The notes under the pieces: model-generated | The model's input: the letters and a program-made list of their open reading frames with translations, nothing else | Databases searched by the model: none | What the model was told of the DNA's origin: nothing | Shown: positions 1-6,581 of the stretch, piece after piece | How the letters are laid out: each line of letters starts with the position of its first letter | Position numbering within the stretch: the first letter of the stretch is position 1 | Source: an uncultured Lachnospiraceae bacterium | GTDB lineage: Bacteria; Bacillota; Clostridia; Lachnospirales; Lachnospiraceae | DNA length: 9,451 bases | NCBI GenBank assembly: GCA_902782625.1 | Contig: CACZNZ010000123.1 | Coordinates: forward strand, 1 to 9,451 | Reading direction: 5' to 3' | Program-made: the position numbers and the translations under genes

Positions 1-22
1 AACAAAAATGTAACAAATACGT
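1..22. repeat. 11-bp imperfect tandem repeat upstream of the first gene
   Basis: Two adjacent 11-mers, AACAAAAATGT (1-11) and AACAAATACGT (12-22), agree at 9 of 11 positions. The phase continues weakly into AATG at 23-26. This places AACA, GTAACA and GTAATG at an 11-bp period, the helical spacing of the Firmicutes PhoP box (TTAACA-N5 repeats). The match to that consensus is only partial, and the window starts inside the array, so upstream copies cannot be seen. It may be an operator for the gene at 45 or a chance A-rich repeat. Confidence 0.35.
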
Positions 23-24
23 AA

Positions 25-38
25 TGGTACCTGGTACC
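25..38. repeat. Heptamer TGGTACC in perfect tandem duplication
   Basis: TGGTACC occurs twice back to back at 25-31 and 32-38. Because GGTACC is itself palindromic, the unit 26-38 is also a dyad (GGTACC-T-GGTACC). It sits 6 bases before the ATG at 45, where a Shine-Dalgarno would be expected and none is seen. It could be a protein-binding site, a recombination scar or a small hairpin. The function is unknown. Confidence 0.5.
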
Positions 39-44
39 TATTAA

Positions 45-1457
45 ATGAAAAAGCTTATTCCGTTTGTTGTGTTGGTGGCTTTGGCTGCTGGCTTTCTGTT
101 CTATACGGGGATGTTCTATCATGCGGAGCCGTCTGCGCTTAGGGCCTTGCATTCTGATGATGTGGTCTTGGTGGAGCGTAAGGATTATGGTTGGTTTTTT
201 GATGGTCCGTCGGAGGAGAATGTTCTTGTTTTCTATCCTGGGGCTAAGGTGGAGGAGACTGCCTATGGGCCTTTGCTGCATCGTCTGGCGAAGCAGGGTA
301 TGGATGTCTGCCTGGTGAAGATGCCGTTTCGGCTTGCTTTCTTTGGGGCTGATAAAGCGGATGATGTGAAGGGATTAAAAAACTATAAGAACAGGTTCAT
401 TGGGGGACATTCCCTGGGGGGTGTGATGGCTGCCGATTATGCAGCCCGGCACAGCGGGAAGTTTGACGGGGTGATTCTGCTGGCGGCCTATCCCGCCAAA
501 TCATTGAAAAAAAACATAAGCCTACTGAGCATTTTCGGGTCGGAGGACGGTGTTCTTAATCTTGAAAATGTATCCGATGCTAAGAAATATGTTCATGGAA
601 AATATGAAGAGCATATCATAAAAGGCGGCAATCATGCATTTTTCGGAAATTACGGGATGCAAAAAGGGGACAACATAGCAAAGATTACCCCACAGGAGCA
701 GCAGAAAGAGACGGTGGAAGTGATTCTTTCCTGGGTTCCAAAAGAAAACAACGAACCGTCAACACAAGAAAATGATAATGAAACTACAACAGAGGAAGGG
801 GAAATGGAAACAGGGATGACACTGGAGGAGATCATGGAGTTAGATGCAGGAATGATGCTGACCGAAGAGGACATGAACGGTCTGGACAAGAAGGATTTGT
901 TTACAGCCCAAATGATACCTGATATAGTATTTACAAGGATGGAAGGAATCTCTTTCGGGGAAGAGTGCACAACCAGCAGGGATGATCTGAGGTATCTGCG
1001 TCTTTTGCATACCGGATTTGACGGGGAGACCTATATTGGGGAAATGGTCTGCCACAAAGATATCGCCAGCGATTTGCTTGATATATTCTATGAACTTTAT
1101 CAGGAAAAATATCCGATTGAAAAGATACGTCTGGTCGATGAATACAGCGGAGATGATGAATTGTCCATGGAGGATAACAACAGCTCCTGCTTTAATTTCC
1201 GGCCGGTTGCGGGGACAAAACATCTGTCCAATCATGCTTATGGGAAGGCAGTCGACATCAACCCCCTGTATAATCCGTACATCACTTCGTCCGGATATAC
1301 CCCGGTAAATGCCGGAGACTACGTCGACCGTGACGCCGATAATCCCTATAAAATAGATGAAGACGACCTCTGCTATAAGCTCTTTATCAAAAAAGGCTTC
1401 AGCTGGGGAGGGAACTGGAACAGCGTAAAAGACTATCAGCATTTTGAAAAGGAATAG
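45..1457 (+). CDS. Membrane-anchored alpha/beta hydrolase fused to an M15C D-Ala-D-Ala carboxypeptidase-like metallopeptidase
   Basis: A 470-residue two-enzyme protein, probably acting outside the membrane. Residues 4-22 form an uncleaved-looking hydrophobic anchor. Residues 40-230 are an alpha/beta hydrolase: nucleophile elbow GGHSLGG with Ser123, probable acid Asp168 in GSEDG, and His197 in GGNHAFFG. An acidic Thr/Glu/Asn-rich linker (about 232-256) leads to an M15C peptidase domain (about 258-470). Its zinc ligands are visible: His397 and Asp404 in SNHAYGKAVD, and His466 in DYQHFE after the WGGNW segment. M15C enzymes cleave peptidoglycan stem peptides, so a wall-remodelling role is likely for the C-terminal half. 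The hydrolase substrate is unknown. The ATG at 45 directly precedes the anchor but has no clear Shine-Dalgarno. The first ~100 codons are compositionally unlike the rest. The next gene follows after 11 bases. Domain calls are firm; the joint function is not known. Confidence 0.88.
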   Translation: MKKLIPFVVLVALAAGFLFYTGMFYHAEPSALRALHSDDVVLVERKDYGWFFDGPSEENVLVFYPGAKVEETAYGPLLHRLAKQGMDVCLVKMPFRLAFFGADKADDVKGLKNYKNRFIGGHSLGGVMAADYAARHSGKFDGVILLAAYPAKSLKKNISLLSIFGSEDGVLNLENVSDAKKYVHGKYEEHIIKGGNHAFFGNYGMQKGDNIAKITPQEQQKETVEVILSWVPKENNEPSTQENDNETTTEEGEMETGMTLEEIMELDAGMMLTEEDMNGLDKKDLFTAQMIPDIVFTRMEGISFGEECTTSRDDLRYLRLLHTGFDGETYIGEMVCHKDIASDLLDIFYELYQEKYPIEKIRLVDEYSGDDELSMEDNNSSCFNFRPVAGTKHLSNHAYGKAVDINPLYNPYITSSGYTPVNAGDYVDRDADNPYKIDEDDLCYKLFIKKGFSWGGNWNSVKDYQHFEKE

Positions 1458-1461
1458 GAGG
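1456..1461 (+). promoter_or_regulatory. Ribosome binding site AGGAGG overlapping the upstream stop codon
   Basis: A perfect AGGAGG shares its first two bases with the TAG stop (1455-1457) of the hydrolase-peptidase gene and lies 7 bases before the ATG at 1469. This fixes the start of the nucleotidase and indicates translation from the same transcript as the gene before it. Confidence 0.85.
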
Positions 1462-1468
1462 AAAGAAA

Positions 1469-3187
1469 ATGCACTTGACATGGAAGAAAATACTCTCAGT
1501 GATGATGATTCTGGCTTTGGCAATGCTGACTGGAGCCTGTGCCGTATCCGGGACAAACGAGTCACAAAGTACACAGACTACAGAAACTGACACAGCCACC
1601 AATGCAGAAAAAAACGGAGAAATCTACATTTTGTGTACGAGTGATGTCCATTGCGGCATCGATCAGGGCTTCGGTTTTGAGGGGCTTAAACAGGTGAGGG
1701 ATACCCTGGAAAAACAAGGATACGAAACGATCCTGGTAGACGACGGGGATGCCGTTCAGGGAGAAACGATCGGTACTCTGACGAAGGGAGAAGCCGTCGT
1801 AGACTTGATGAACGACATGAACTATGATGTAGCGATTCCCGGGAATCACGAGTTCGATTACGGTATGGATCAGTTTTTTAAAAATGTTAAGAAAGCAAAG
1901 TATCCATATATAAGCTCTAATTTTACCCATGAGGACAAACTGGTACTTGAACCATACAAGATCATAGAGAAAGCCGGAAAGAAGATCGCCTTTGTCGGAG
2001 TGACAACCCCAGAGTCTCTCGTAAGTTCCCAACCAAAGTATTTCCAGGACGAAAACGAAAATTATATATACGGATTTTCACAGAATGAGACAGGCGAAGA
2101 TCTTTATCAGGCAGTTCAAAATGCGGTGGATCAGGCCAGAAAAGAAGGAGCAGATTACGTCTATGCACTTTGTCATCTGGGAAATTCAGCAGAGAGTGAA
2201 CCATGGACGTATGCGGATGTGATCTCCCATACAAACGGGATTGATGTCCTGTTCGATGGACACAGCCATGATACGGACCAGGTTGTCATGAAAAATAAAG
2301 ATGGGAAAAAAGTAACAAGATCTGCTGTCGGAACAAAGATGGGAAGTATAGGTTACAGCCATATCAGTGCAGAAGGGGAGATAATGGAGACAGACATTTG
2401 GACCTGGTCCAATAATATCTCTGCTCCGGAACTTCTCAGTATCCAAAATGACATGACCCAAAAAATCAGCGCAAAGCAAAAAGAATTAGAAAAAATAACC
2501 CAGGAGGTCGTGGCAGCTTCGGCTGTAGAACTGACGATCGCTGATCCGAAGGAAACCGACAGCTCCGGAACTCCCATTCGTATGGTTCGAAGAGCAGAGA
2601 CGAATCTTGGGGACTTCTGTTCGGACGCTTACAGGGATCAGTCCAAAGCAGACATCGCCTTAGTCAACGGTGGCAGTTTCAGAGACAATATCGAAAAGGG
2701 AGATATCACTTACGGAGATATCATCAATGTAATGCCATTTAGCAATAAGGTCTGTGTGATTGAAGCCACAGGACAACAGATACTTGATGCACTCGAGTGG
2801 GGAAGCAGTACAGTACCTGAGGAAAATGGAGGATTTTTACACCCGTCCGGTCTGACTTATGAAATCGATACCCGAATTGACAGTCCCTGTAAGAAGGATG
2901 AGCACTCCATGTTTACAGGAATCGAAGGGGATCGCAGAGTGAAAAATGTCAAGGTAGGCGACCAGCCGATCGATCCGAAAAAGACCTATACTGTTGCCGG
3001 TGTAGACTATACACTTATGGAACATGGTGACGGATTTACCATGTTTGATGGTGCAAAGGTCGTGGATGAAGAAGTGAACACTGACAACCAGGTGCTGATA
3101 GACTACATCAAAGATACCCTTAACGGCCAGGTGGGTAAAGAGTACACAGATTTATATGGTCAGGGAAGAATTGTAATTACAGAATAG
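1469..3187 (+). CDS. Lipoprotein 5'-nucleotidase / 2',3'-cyclic phosphodiesterase family (UshA-like)
   Basis: A 572-residue surface phosphoesterase that should remove phosphate from nucleotides, or open cyclic ones, outside the cell. A type II signal peptide ends in LTGAC, so Cys24 is the lipidation site. A short Thr/Glu linker precedes the N-terminal metallophosphatase domain (about 50-315), which has the two-metal motifs D59-x-H61, GD at 93-94, GNHE at 125-128, His236 in CHLG, and DGHSHD at 263-268. Asp130 completes the NHxxxD catalytic element. The C-terminal substrate-binding domain (about 340-570) shows NLGDF, NGGSFRDN at 400-407 and the HGDGF loop near 519-523 that stacks the nucleobase in this family. 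Length is normal for the family. There is no LPxTG anchor; the lipid serves instead. It lies 11 bases after the fusion gene and ends before a strong terminator. The exact substrate (5'-NMP, UDP-sugar or cyclic nucleotide) cannot be read from sequence. Confidence 0.93.
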   Translation: MHLTWKKILSVMMILALAMLTGACAVSGTNESQSTQTTETDTATNAEKNGEIYILCTSDVHCGIDQGFGFEGLKQVRDTLEKQGYETILVDDGDAVQGETIGTLTKGEAVVDLMNDMNYDVAIPGNHEFDYGMDQFFKNVKKAKYPYISSNFTHEDKLVLEPYKIIEKAGKKIAFVGVTTPESLVSSQPKYFQDENENYIYGFSQNETGEDLYQAVQNAVDQARKEGADYVYALCHLGNSAESEPWTYADVISHTNGIDVLFDGHSHDTDQVVMKNKDGKKVTRSAVGTKMGSIGYSHISAEGEIMETDIWTWSNNISAPELLSIQNDMTQKISAKQKELEKITQEVVAASAVELTIADPKETDSSGTPIRMVRRAETNLGDFCSDAYRDQSKADIALVNGGSFRDNIEKGDITYGDIINVMPFSNKVCVIEATGQQILDALEWGSSTVPEENGGFLHPSGLTYEIDTRIDSPCKKDEHSMFTGIEGDRRVKNVKVGDQPIDPKKTYTVAGVDYTLMEHGDGFTMFDGAKVVDEEVNTDNQVLIDYIKDTLNGQVGKEYTDLYGQGRIVITE

Positions 3188-3207
3188 AAATGAAAATAGA
3201 AATGAAA
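3184..3207. repeat. 12-bp perfect tandem duplication across the stop codon
   Basis: ATAGAAATGAAA occurs twice in direct succession (3184-3195 and 3196-3207). The first copy contains the TAG stop of the nucleotidase gene, the second a non-functional copy of it. It looks like a small slippage duplication between stop and terminator, with no evident function. Confidence 0.7.
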
Positions 3208-3211
3208 CAGG

Positions 3212-3241
3212 ACAGGGGGCTTGCAAGCCCCCTGTTTTTTT
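3212..3241 (+). terminator. Intrinsic terminator of the hydrolase-nucleotidase operon
   Basis: A perfect 24-base palindrome (3212-3235), with arms ACAGGGGGCTTG and CAAGCCCCCTGT, is followed by a T run at 3235-3241. The GC-rich stem plus T7 makes a strong rho-independent terminator for + strand transcription, 24 bases after the nucleotidase stop. The convergent GDPD gene stops at 3251, so the same stem may also serve it. On that strand the stem is followed only by the weaker tract CCTGTTTCATTTC. Confidence 0.92.
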
Positions 3242-3250
3242 GCCATGATA

Positions 3251-4993
3251 TCAGAATATGGTTTTGATTTTGTCAATCATCCTATCCAGATCAGATCGCT
3301 TTTCCAACGTAGGGATCAGACTGCTTGCCTGCTTTACGTTATCCGTAATAATGCCGTCAACCTGTGTGCAAAGGAAATATTTCTGTGAATCCTTATCATT
3401 TACAGTCCAGACCAGAACTTTTTTGCCTTCATTATGAATGGCTCTGATGGTATCTGCGGTGGCGGAATCTTCCTCAAGTCCCAGATAATCGCAGTTGAGT
3501 TTCGCCGTTTTTCCGATGGAGGCAAAGGTTAAGAAGCCTGTCTGGATCTCAGGATAGGTGGTTTCAATGTAATTGATCACGTCATATTGAAGGGAAATCA
3601 GCACGCATTCCTTTTCCATATTATACTGTTTCACCATACGGACAGCATCATCCGCCATCTTCCGGTCAGCGGTATTTCCTTTCAGCTCTGTAAACAGTAC
3701 GATCTTGCCCTTGCTTGCCTGAAGCATCTCCTCAAATGTAGGTATCGGCTCTCCGTCGATGGTCAGCTTCTTGACTTCCTCCAGAGTCATTTCTTCCGGT
3801 TTTCTACTGTCTCCGGCTACACGTTTGAAAGTCCCGTCATGGTTGATGACGTAGGCATTATCTTTTGTTCTCTGGATATCGATCTCACTGCCGTATGCAC
3901 CCAGTTTACAGGCAGTCTCAAGACCTGATATGGTATTCTCCTTCCCTTCATTTCCTCCGCCACGGTGAGCAACGATCTCGACATTGGTATCAAGCGGAAA
4001 AAGTCTGTCAAAATTAAAATCGATAAGAAAAACAATTAACACAACAGCAGCAACAGCCAGAAAGAGTTCTCTTTTATTCAGTCCTTTCTTTTCTTCTGGG
4101 TTTTCCTCAAATGTGAACTCTCTGCCCTGCGTATAGGAATAGTACAACTGCGTCATCTTCAGTATATACAAAGGCGTGCCGAGCAAATCTGCAAGTACCG
4201 AGAGGATGACGCCGCCAACGACAAAGAAGATCGTCAGAGGAAGGTTGATGCTTCTCGGAAGAGAAAGGATGCTCAGCAGTTGGAGCGGGATAAAGAGGAA
4301 AATGACCGCAGTCCCGACAAATAAAGCACTGATCATCAGGATGTAGATAATATTTTTCTTCAGGTAATCCTTCCAGTTCGCCCGGATCAGCTTCGTAGAT
4401 TGTTTAGAAGCCTCTGCCATAGGAAGATCATCAATGATCAGTCCGTGAAGGATAAAAAGATGCGCAATACCCACAGACAAAAAGACAAGAGCTGCGAATC
4501 CTGCCAGTACAGAATAGAGCGTTGAGCTCTCGATAAATACAGCAATAAAAGTCGGGATACAGAAACCTTCTGTCAAAGATATGGAAATACCCATACCCAG
4601 TACGGGGCTGATGAAGGCGATGTAGAGCACGACAAGAATTCCCCGAAGGTTAAAGAATTTACCGACAGATAAAAAGCCCTCTTTGACACACTCCAGAAAG
4701 GACACTTTCTGTGCATTAAGTACTCTGGCACTGAGTACTACTTTGGAGTTAAGATCAAAAGCAACATAGACAAACAGGGTAACCAGTCCGAGAATCAGAA
4801 TCAGCAGGCCCTGCCATGTGGTAAAGAGAAAAAGATAATCTCCGGATGTTACTGCAACCCTGCCGCTGCTTTTTAAAAGAGCCTGAAATATTCTCCCAAA
4901 CAGAAAAATCCATACAGCAATCACAGCTTTTGTGACAATCTGATAATGAATGATGTGAGGGAGAGCCTGTAGATAAGGTTTGATTTTCTTCAT
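3251..4993 (-). CDS. Membrane-bound glycerophosphodiester phosphodiesterase (GDPD with N-terminal GPDPase membrane domain)
   Basis: A 580-residue enzyme expected to hydrolyse glycerophosphodiesters (deacylated phospholipids, possibly glycerol-phosphate teichoic acid pieces) to glycerol-3-phosphate and an alcohol. Residues 1-325 are a polytopic membrane region with about seven or eight hydrophobic segments, typical of the GPDPase_memb family. The last, about 310-325, follows a basic stretch (KKGLNKR), which places the catalytic domain outside. The TIM-barrel GDPD domain (about 338-560) has the full signature: HRG at 343-345, EN at 352-353, E370 and D372 in SEIDI, HD at 385-386, E436 and K438 in ELKG, the VWTVN strand near 528-532, and GIITD at 547-551. 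The ATG at 4993 has a GGGAGA ribosome site 6 bases upstream. The small lipoprotein gene lies 75 bases upstream on the same strand, separated by a hairpin. It converges with the nucleotidase gene. Confidence 0.94.
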   Translation of the reverse strand: MKKIKPYLQALPHIIHYQIVTKAVIAVWIFLFGRIFQALLKSSGRVAVTSGDYLFLFTTWQGLLILILGLVTLFVYVAFDLNSKVVLSARVLNAQKVSFLECVKEGFLSVGKFFNLRGILVVLYIAFISPVLGMGISISLTEGFCIPTFIAVFIESSTLYSVLAGFAALVFLSVGIAHLFILHGLIIDDLPMAEASKQSTKLIRANWKDYLKKNIIYILMISALFVGTAVIFLFIPLQLLSILSLPRSINLPLTIFFVVGGVILSVLADLLGTPLYILKMTQLYYSYTQGREFTFEENPEEKKGLNKRELFLAVAAVVLIVFLIDFNFDRLFPLDTNVEIVAHRGGGNEGKENTISGLETACKLGAYGSEIDIQRTKDNAYVINHDGTFKRVAGDSRKPEEMTLEEVKKLTIDGEPIPTFEEMLQASKGKIVLFTELKGNTADRKMADDAVRMVKQYNMEKECVLISLQYDVINYIETTYPEIQTGFLTFASIGKTAKLNCDYLGLEEDSATADTIRAIHNEGKKVLVWTVNDKDSQKYFLCTQVDGIITDNVKQASSLIPTLEKRSDLDRMIDKIKTIF

Positions 4994-5011
4994 ATTTTTC
5001 TCCCATATTAT

Positions 5012-5035
5012 AAAACTCTGCCGAAGCAGAGTTTT
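5012..5035 (-). terminator. UUCG-loop hairpin between lipoprotein and GDPD genes, probable weak terminator or attenuator
   Basis: A perfect 10-bp stem (AAAACTCTGC with GCAGAGTTTT) encloses a four-base loop. Read on the - strand the loop is C(TTCG)G, the very stable UUCG tetraloop. It begins 33 bases after the lipoprotein stop and ends a few bases before the GDPD ribosome site. The T run is short (TTTTATAAT) and its first bases belong to the stem, so termination may be partial. It could limit read-through from the lipoprotein gene into the GDPD gene. Confidence 0.6.
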
Positions 5036-5068
5036 TAATAAAAATAGTGTATGTTCCGGATTATCGGT

Positions 5069-5428
5069 TTACTGTCTCACAAATGTCAGATCAACACCAA
5101 GGATATTCGTCGTGATTTTATCTCCGTCATCTTTAAAGGTTACATTCATATCTCCGCTGGTCTTAAACCCATCTTTAACAGGTTCCCACTTAAATTCACT
5201 GGTTTCCTCAGGATCGACAATTGTGCCGGTACCATCGCCATTCAGAGTCATGATATAATCATCTTCTATCGCTTCTGACGCATCACCCAGTGACATACCC
5301 TCGGCCTTCCATGTCCCAACATATTTGCTGTCTGACAGGTCAGCATTGCCACTTCCTCCACAAGCTGAAAGAATCAGTGCAGAAAGAACAAACAGAGCAA
5401 ATAGTGAGATTACTATGTGTTTTCTCAT
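5069..5428 (-). CDS. Small secreted lipoprotein of unknown function
   Basis: A 119-residue predicted lipoprotein with no firmly recognised family. The signal peptide MRKHIVISLF... ends in a clear lipobox, LSAC, with Cys23 as the lipidated residue followed by a GGSG linker. The remaining ~85 residues are rich in beta-strand pattern and repeated WK/LNGDGTG/FKW-type turns (YVGTWKAEG, MTLNGDGTGTI, VTFKDDGDKI). This resembles the small lipocalin-like lipoproteins common in Lachnospiraceae; that resemblance is by eye only. The start is ATG 5428 rather than the in-frame TTG at 5437, because the TTG is one base from the only possible ribosome site, a run of seven Gs. It is the first gene of the - strand block, with a hairpin between it and the GDPD gene. 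Confidence 0.82.
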   Translation of the reverse strand: MRKHIVISLFALFVLSALILSACGGSGNADLSDSKYVGTWKAEGMSLGDASEAIEDDYIMTLNGDGTGTIVDPEETSEFKWEPVKDGFKTSGDMNVTFKDDGDKITTNILGVDLTFVRQ

Positions 5429-5438
5429 TGGAATCAAT

Positions 5439-5445
5439 CCCCCCC
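5439..5445 (-). promoter_or_regulatory. G7 tract acting as ribosome binding site
   Basis: On the - strand the sequence reads CAGGGGGGGATTGATTCCAATG. The seven-G run is the only purine-rich, anti-SD-complementary stretch before the lipoprotein start, 10 bases from the ATG at 5428. The run decides against the TTG at 5437. A homopolymer of this length is prone to slippage, which would shift spacing rather than reading frame. Confidence 0.55.
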
Positions 5446-5486
5446 TGTGATCTCTAAATCATTTATGAGAAAAATACTACATAAAT

Positions 5487-5515
5487 AGATTAACATACAT
5501 AAAGTCTATAATCAA
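5487..5515 (-). promoter_or_regulatory. Possible promoter of the lipoprotein gene
   Basis: On the - strand, TTGATT (5515-5510) and TAATCT (5492-5487) are separated by 17 bases, about 60 bases before the lipoprotein ATG. The -35 is good and the -10 weak, so this is a tentative SigA-type call in the AT-rich divergent region. Confidence 0.3.
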
Positions 5516-5561
5516 GATAAACAGGTATCGGAACAAGTGTATTAGTCTTAAAAAATAAATA

Positions 5562-5589
5562 TTGATTAAACTACATGATGTATTATATT
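5562..5589 (+). promoter_or_regulatory. Probable SigA promoter of the nuclease operon
   Basis: TTGATT (5562-5567) and TATATT (5584-5589) are spaced by 16 bases in an AT-rich stretch, about 40 bases before the nuclease ATG. This gives a short leader ending in the ribosome site GGGAG (5621-5625). It would drive the five-gene run that follows. Confidence 0.5.
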
Positions 5590-5628
5590 ATTATTAAAGC
5601 TTAGTCTTGAATAAATGAAAGGGAGAAA

Positions 5629-6567
5629 ATGCGTAAGAAAAATGTGGGGAAAGTCATACTTCTGATTTTGTGCGCCCTCATGCTGACTGTTTTATGGAGA
5701 CATAAGATACAGCCGGCTAATTCCGGGGAGGCTGTTCTCACGGATGCCTCAGCATCAGAATCTCCGGAAGGAACAACAAAGGATATTCCTGAATATCATG
5801 GAAAACCATATGCAGAGATTGACAATGGCAAACCTTCTTTTTCGGAGAAAGATCTTACCACGGAAGCCTTTGAGCATTACAGTAATCTGGACAGCCTTGG
5901 ACGGTGCGGCAGTGCATTTGCCAATATCTGTCCGGAGTCCATGCCGGATGAAGAAAGAGGACCGATCGGAGAGATTCATCCTTCCGGATGGCAGGTAGCC
6001 AATTACCATGATCTGATCGATGGAAATTATCTCTTTAACCGATGTCATCTGATCGCCTATTCTCTGGCCGGTGAAAATGCGAATGAAAAGAATCTGATCA
6101 CTGGTACCAGGTACTTAAATACCGAAGGGATGCAGCCCTTTGAACTGCAGGTGCTTGATTATGTCAGGGATACCGGTAATCATGTACTCTACAGGGTCAC
6201 TCCTGTCTTTGAGGGAGATAACCTTGTTGCATCAGGGGTAGAGATGGAGGCACTTTCCGTAGAAGACCGCGGAAAAGGAGTGTCATTTCACATGTTTGCC
6301 TTCAATGTACAGCCGGGCGTGATCATCGATTATCTGACAGGGGATAACCGGCTAGATCCTGATTATAAAAACCAGTCAGAAATATCTTCAGAAGAAACGC
6401 CTGTTTCAGAGAGCGGTTACATTTTGAATACCAATACCCGAAGATTCCACCGTCCTTCCTGCGAGAGTGTGAAGGATATGAAAGAGAAAAACAAAGTTTC
6501 AAGCACAAAAAACCGGCAGGAGATTATCAATGACGGATACAAGCCATGCGGTAGATGCCGGCCATGA
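5629..6567 (+). CDS. Secreted or anchored DNA/RNA non-specific endonuclease with C-terminal Cys/His domain
   Basis: A 312-residue nuclease of the beta-beta-alpha-metal (NucA/EndA-like, Endonuclease_NS_2) type, expected to cut DNA and RNA outside the cell. Residues 8-23 are a signal sequence or anchor after a basic MRKKNVGK start, followed by a Ser/Glu-rich linker. The catalytic domain (about 55-240) contains FNRCHLI at 136-142, the equivalent of the DRGH motif with His140 as general base, and ENANEKNLITGTRYLN at 149-164, whose Asn155 is the probable Mg ligand. A second acidic linker (about 245-262) leads to a 50-residue tail with YILNTNTRRFHRPSC and PCGRCRP. His274, Cys278, Cys307 and Cys310 look like a metal site of the Ada-like type seen on other secreted nucleases and ComEC-associated proteins. 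It begins a tight + strand run. Roles in nucleic-acid foraging or DNA uptake are both possible. Confidence 0.92.
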   Translation: MRKKNVGKVILLILCALMLTVLWRHKIQPANSGEAVLTDASASESPEGTTKDIPEYHGKPYAEIDNGKPSFSEKDLTTEAFEHYSNLDSLGRCGSAFANICPESMPDEERGPIGEIHPSGWQVANYHDLIDGNYLFNRCHLIAYSLAGENANEKNLITGTRYLNTEGMQPFELQVLDYVRDTGNHVLYRVTPVFEGDNLVASGVEMEALSVEDRGKGVSFHMFAFNVQPGVIIDYLTGDNRLDPDYKNQSEISSEETPVSESGYILNTNTRRFHRPSCESVKDMKEKNKVSSTKNRQEIINDGYKPCGRCRP

Positions 6568-6581
6568 GAGGAAAGAATAAC

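Larger units (their letters stand above)
5429..5628. other. Divergent intergenic region
   Basis: About 200 AT-rich bases separate the lipoprotein and nuclease genes. Apart from the two tentative promoters and the ribosome sites I see no riboswitch-like fold, no convincing operator repeat and no small gene. A single TTAACA hexamer (5490-5495) has no partner 11 bases away, so it is not a Pho box. Confidence 0.6.

Noticed and set aside
840..1574. A 244-codon open frame on the - strand opposite the M15 peptidase domain
   Set aside because: It lies fully antisense to a gene with intact catalytic motifs, has no recognisable domain and no ribosome site that I can see; it reflects codon bias of the real gene.
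5007..5012. Perfect TATAAT on the - strand just before the GDPD gene
   Set aside because: It is only a few bases from the ribosome site and abuts the hairpin stem, so a transcript starting 7 bases downstream would lack most of its ribosome site; no -35 is seen at proper distance.
5429..5437. TTG start three codons upstream for the small lipoprotein
   Set aside because: It is one base from the G7 tract and so has no usable ribosome site; ATG 5428 gives a standard basic lipoprotein start.
5490..5495. TTAACA as a Pho box half site in the divergent region
   Set aside because: The hexamers 11 bases on either side (ACATAA and AAAGTC) do not match, so there is no repeat array.
6103..6114. GGTACCAGGTAC, resembling the dyad at 26-38
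   Set aside because: It falls inside the conserved nuclease segment LITGTRYLN and is explained by the protein sequence; the heptamer duplication is not exact.
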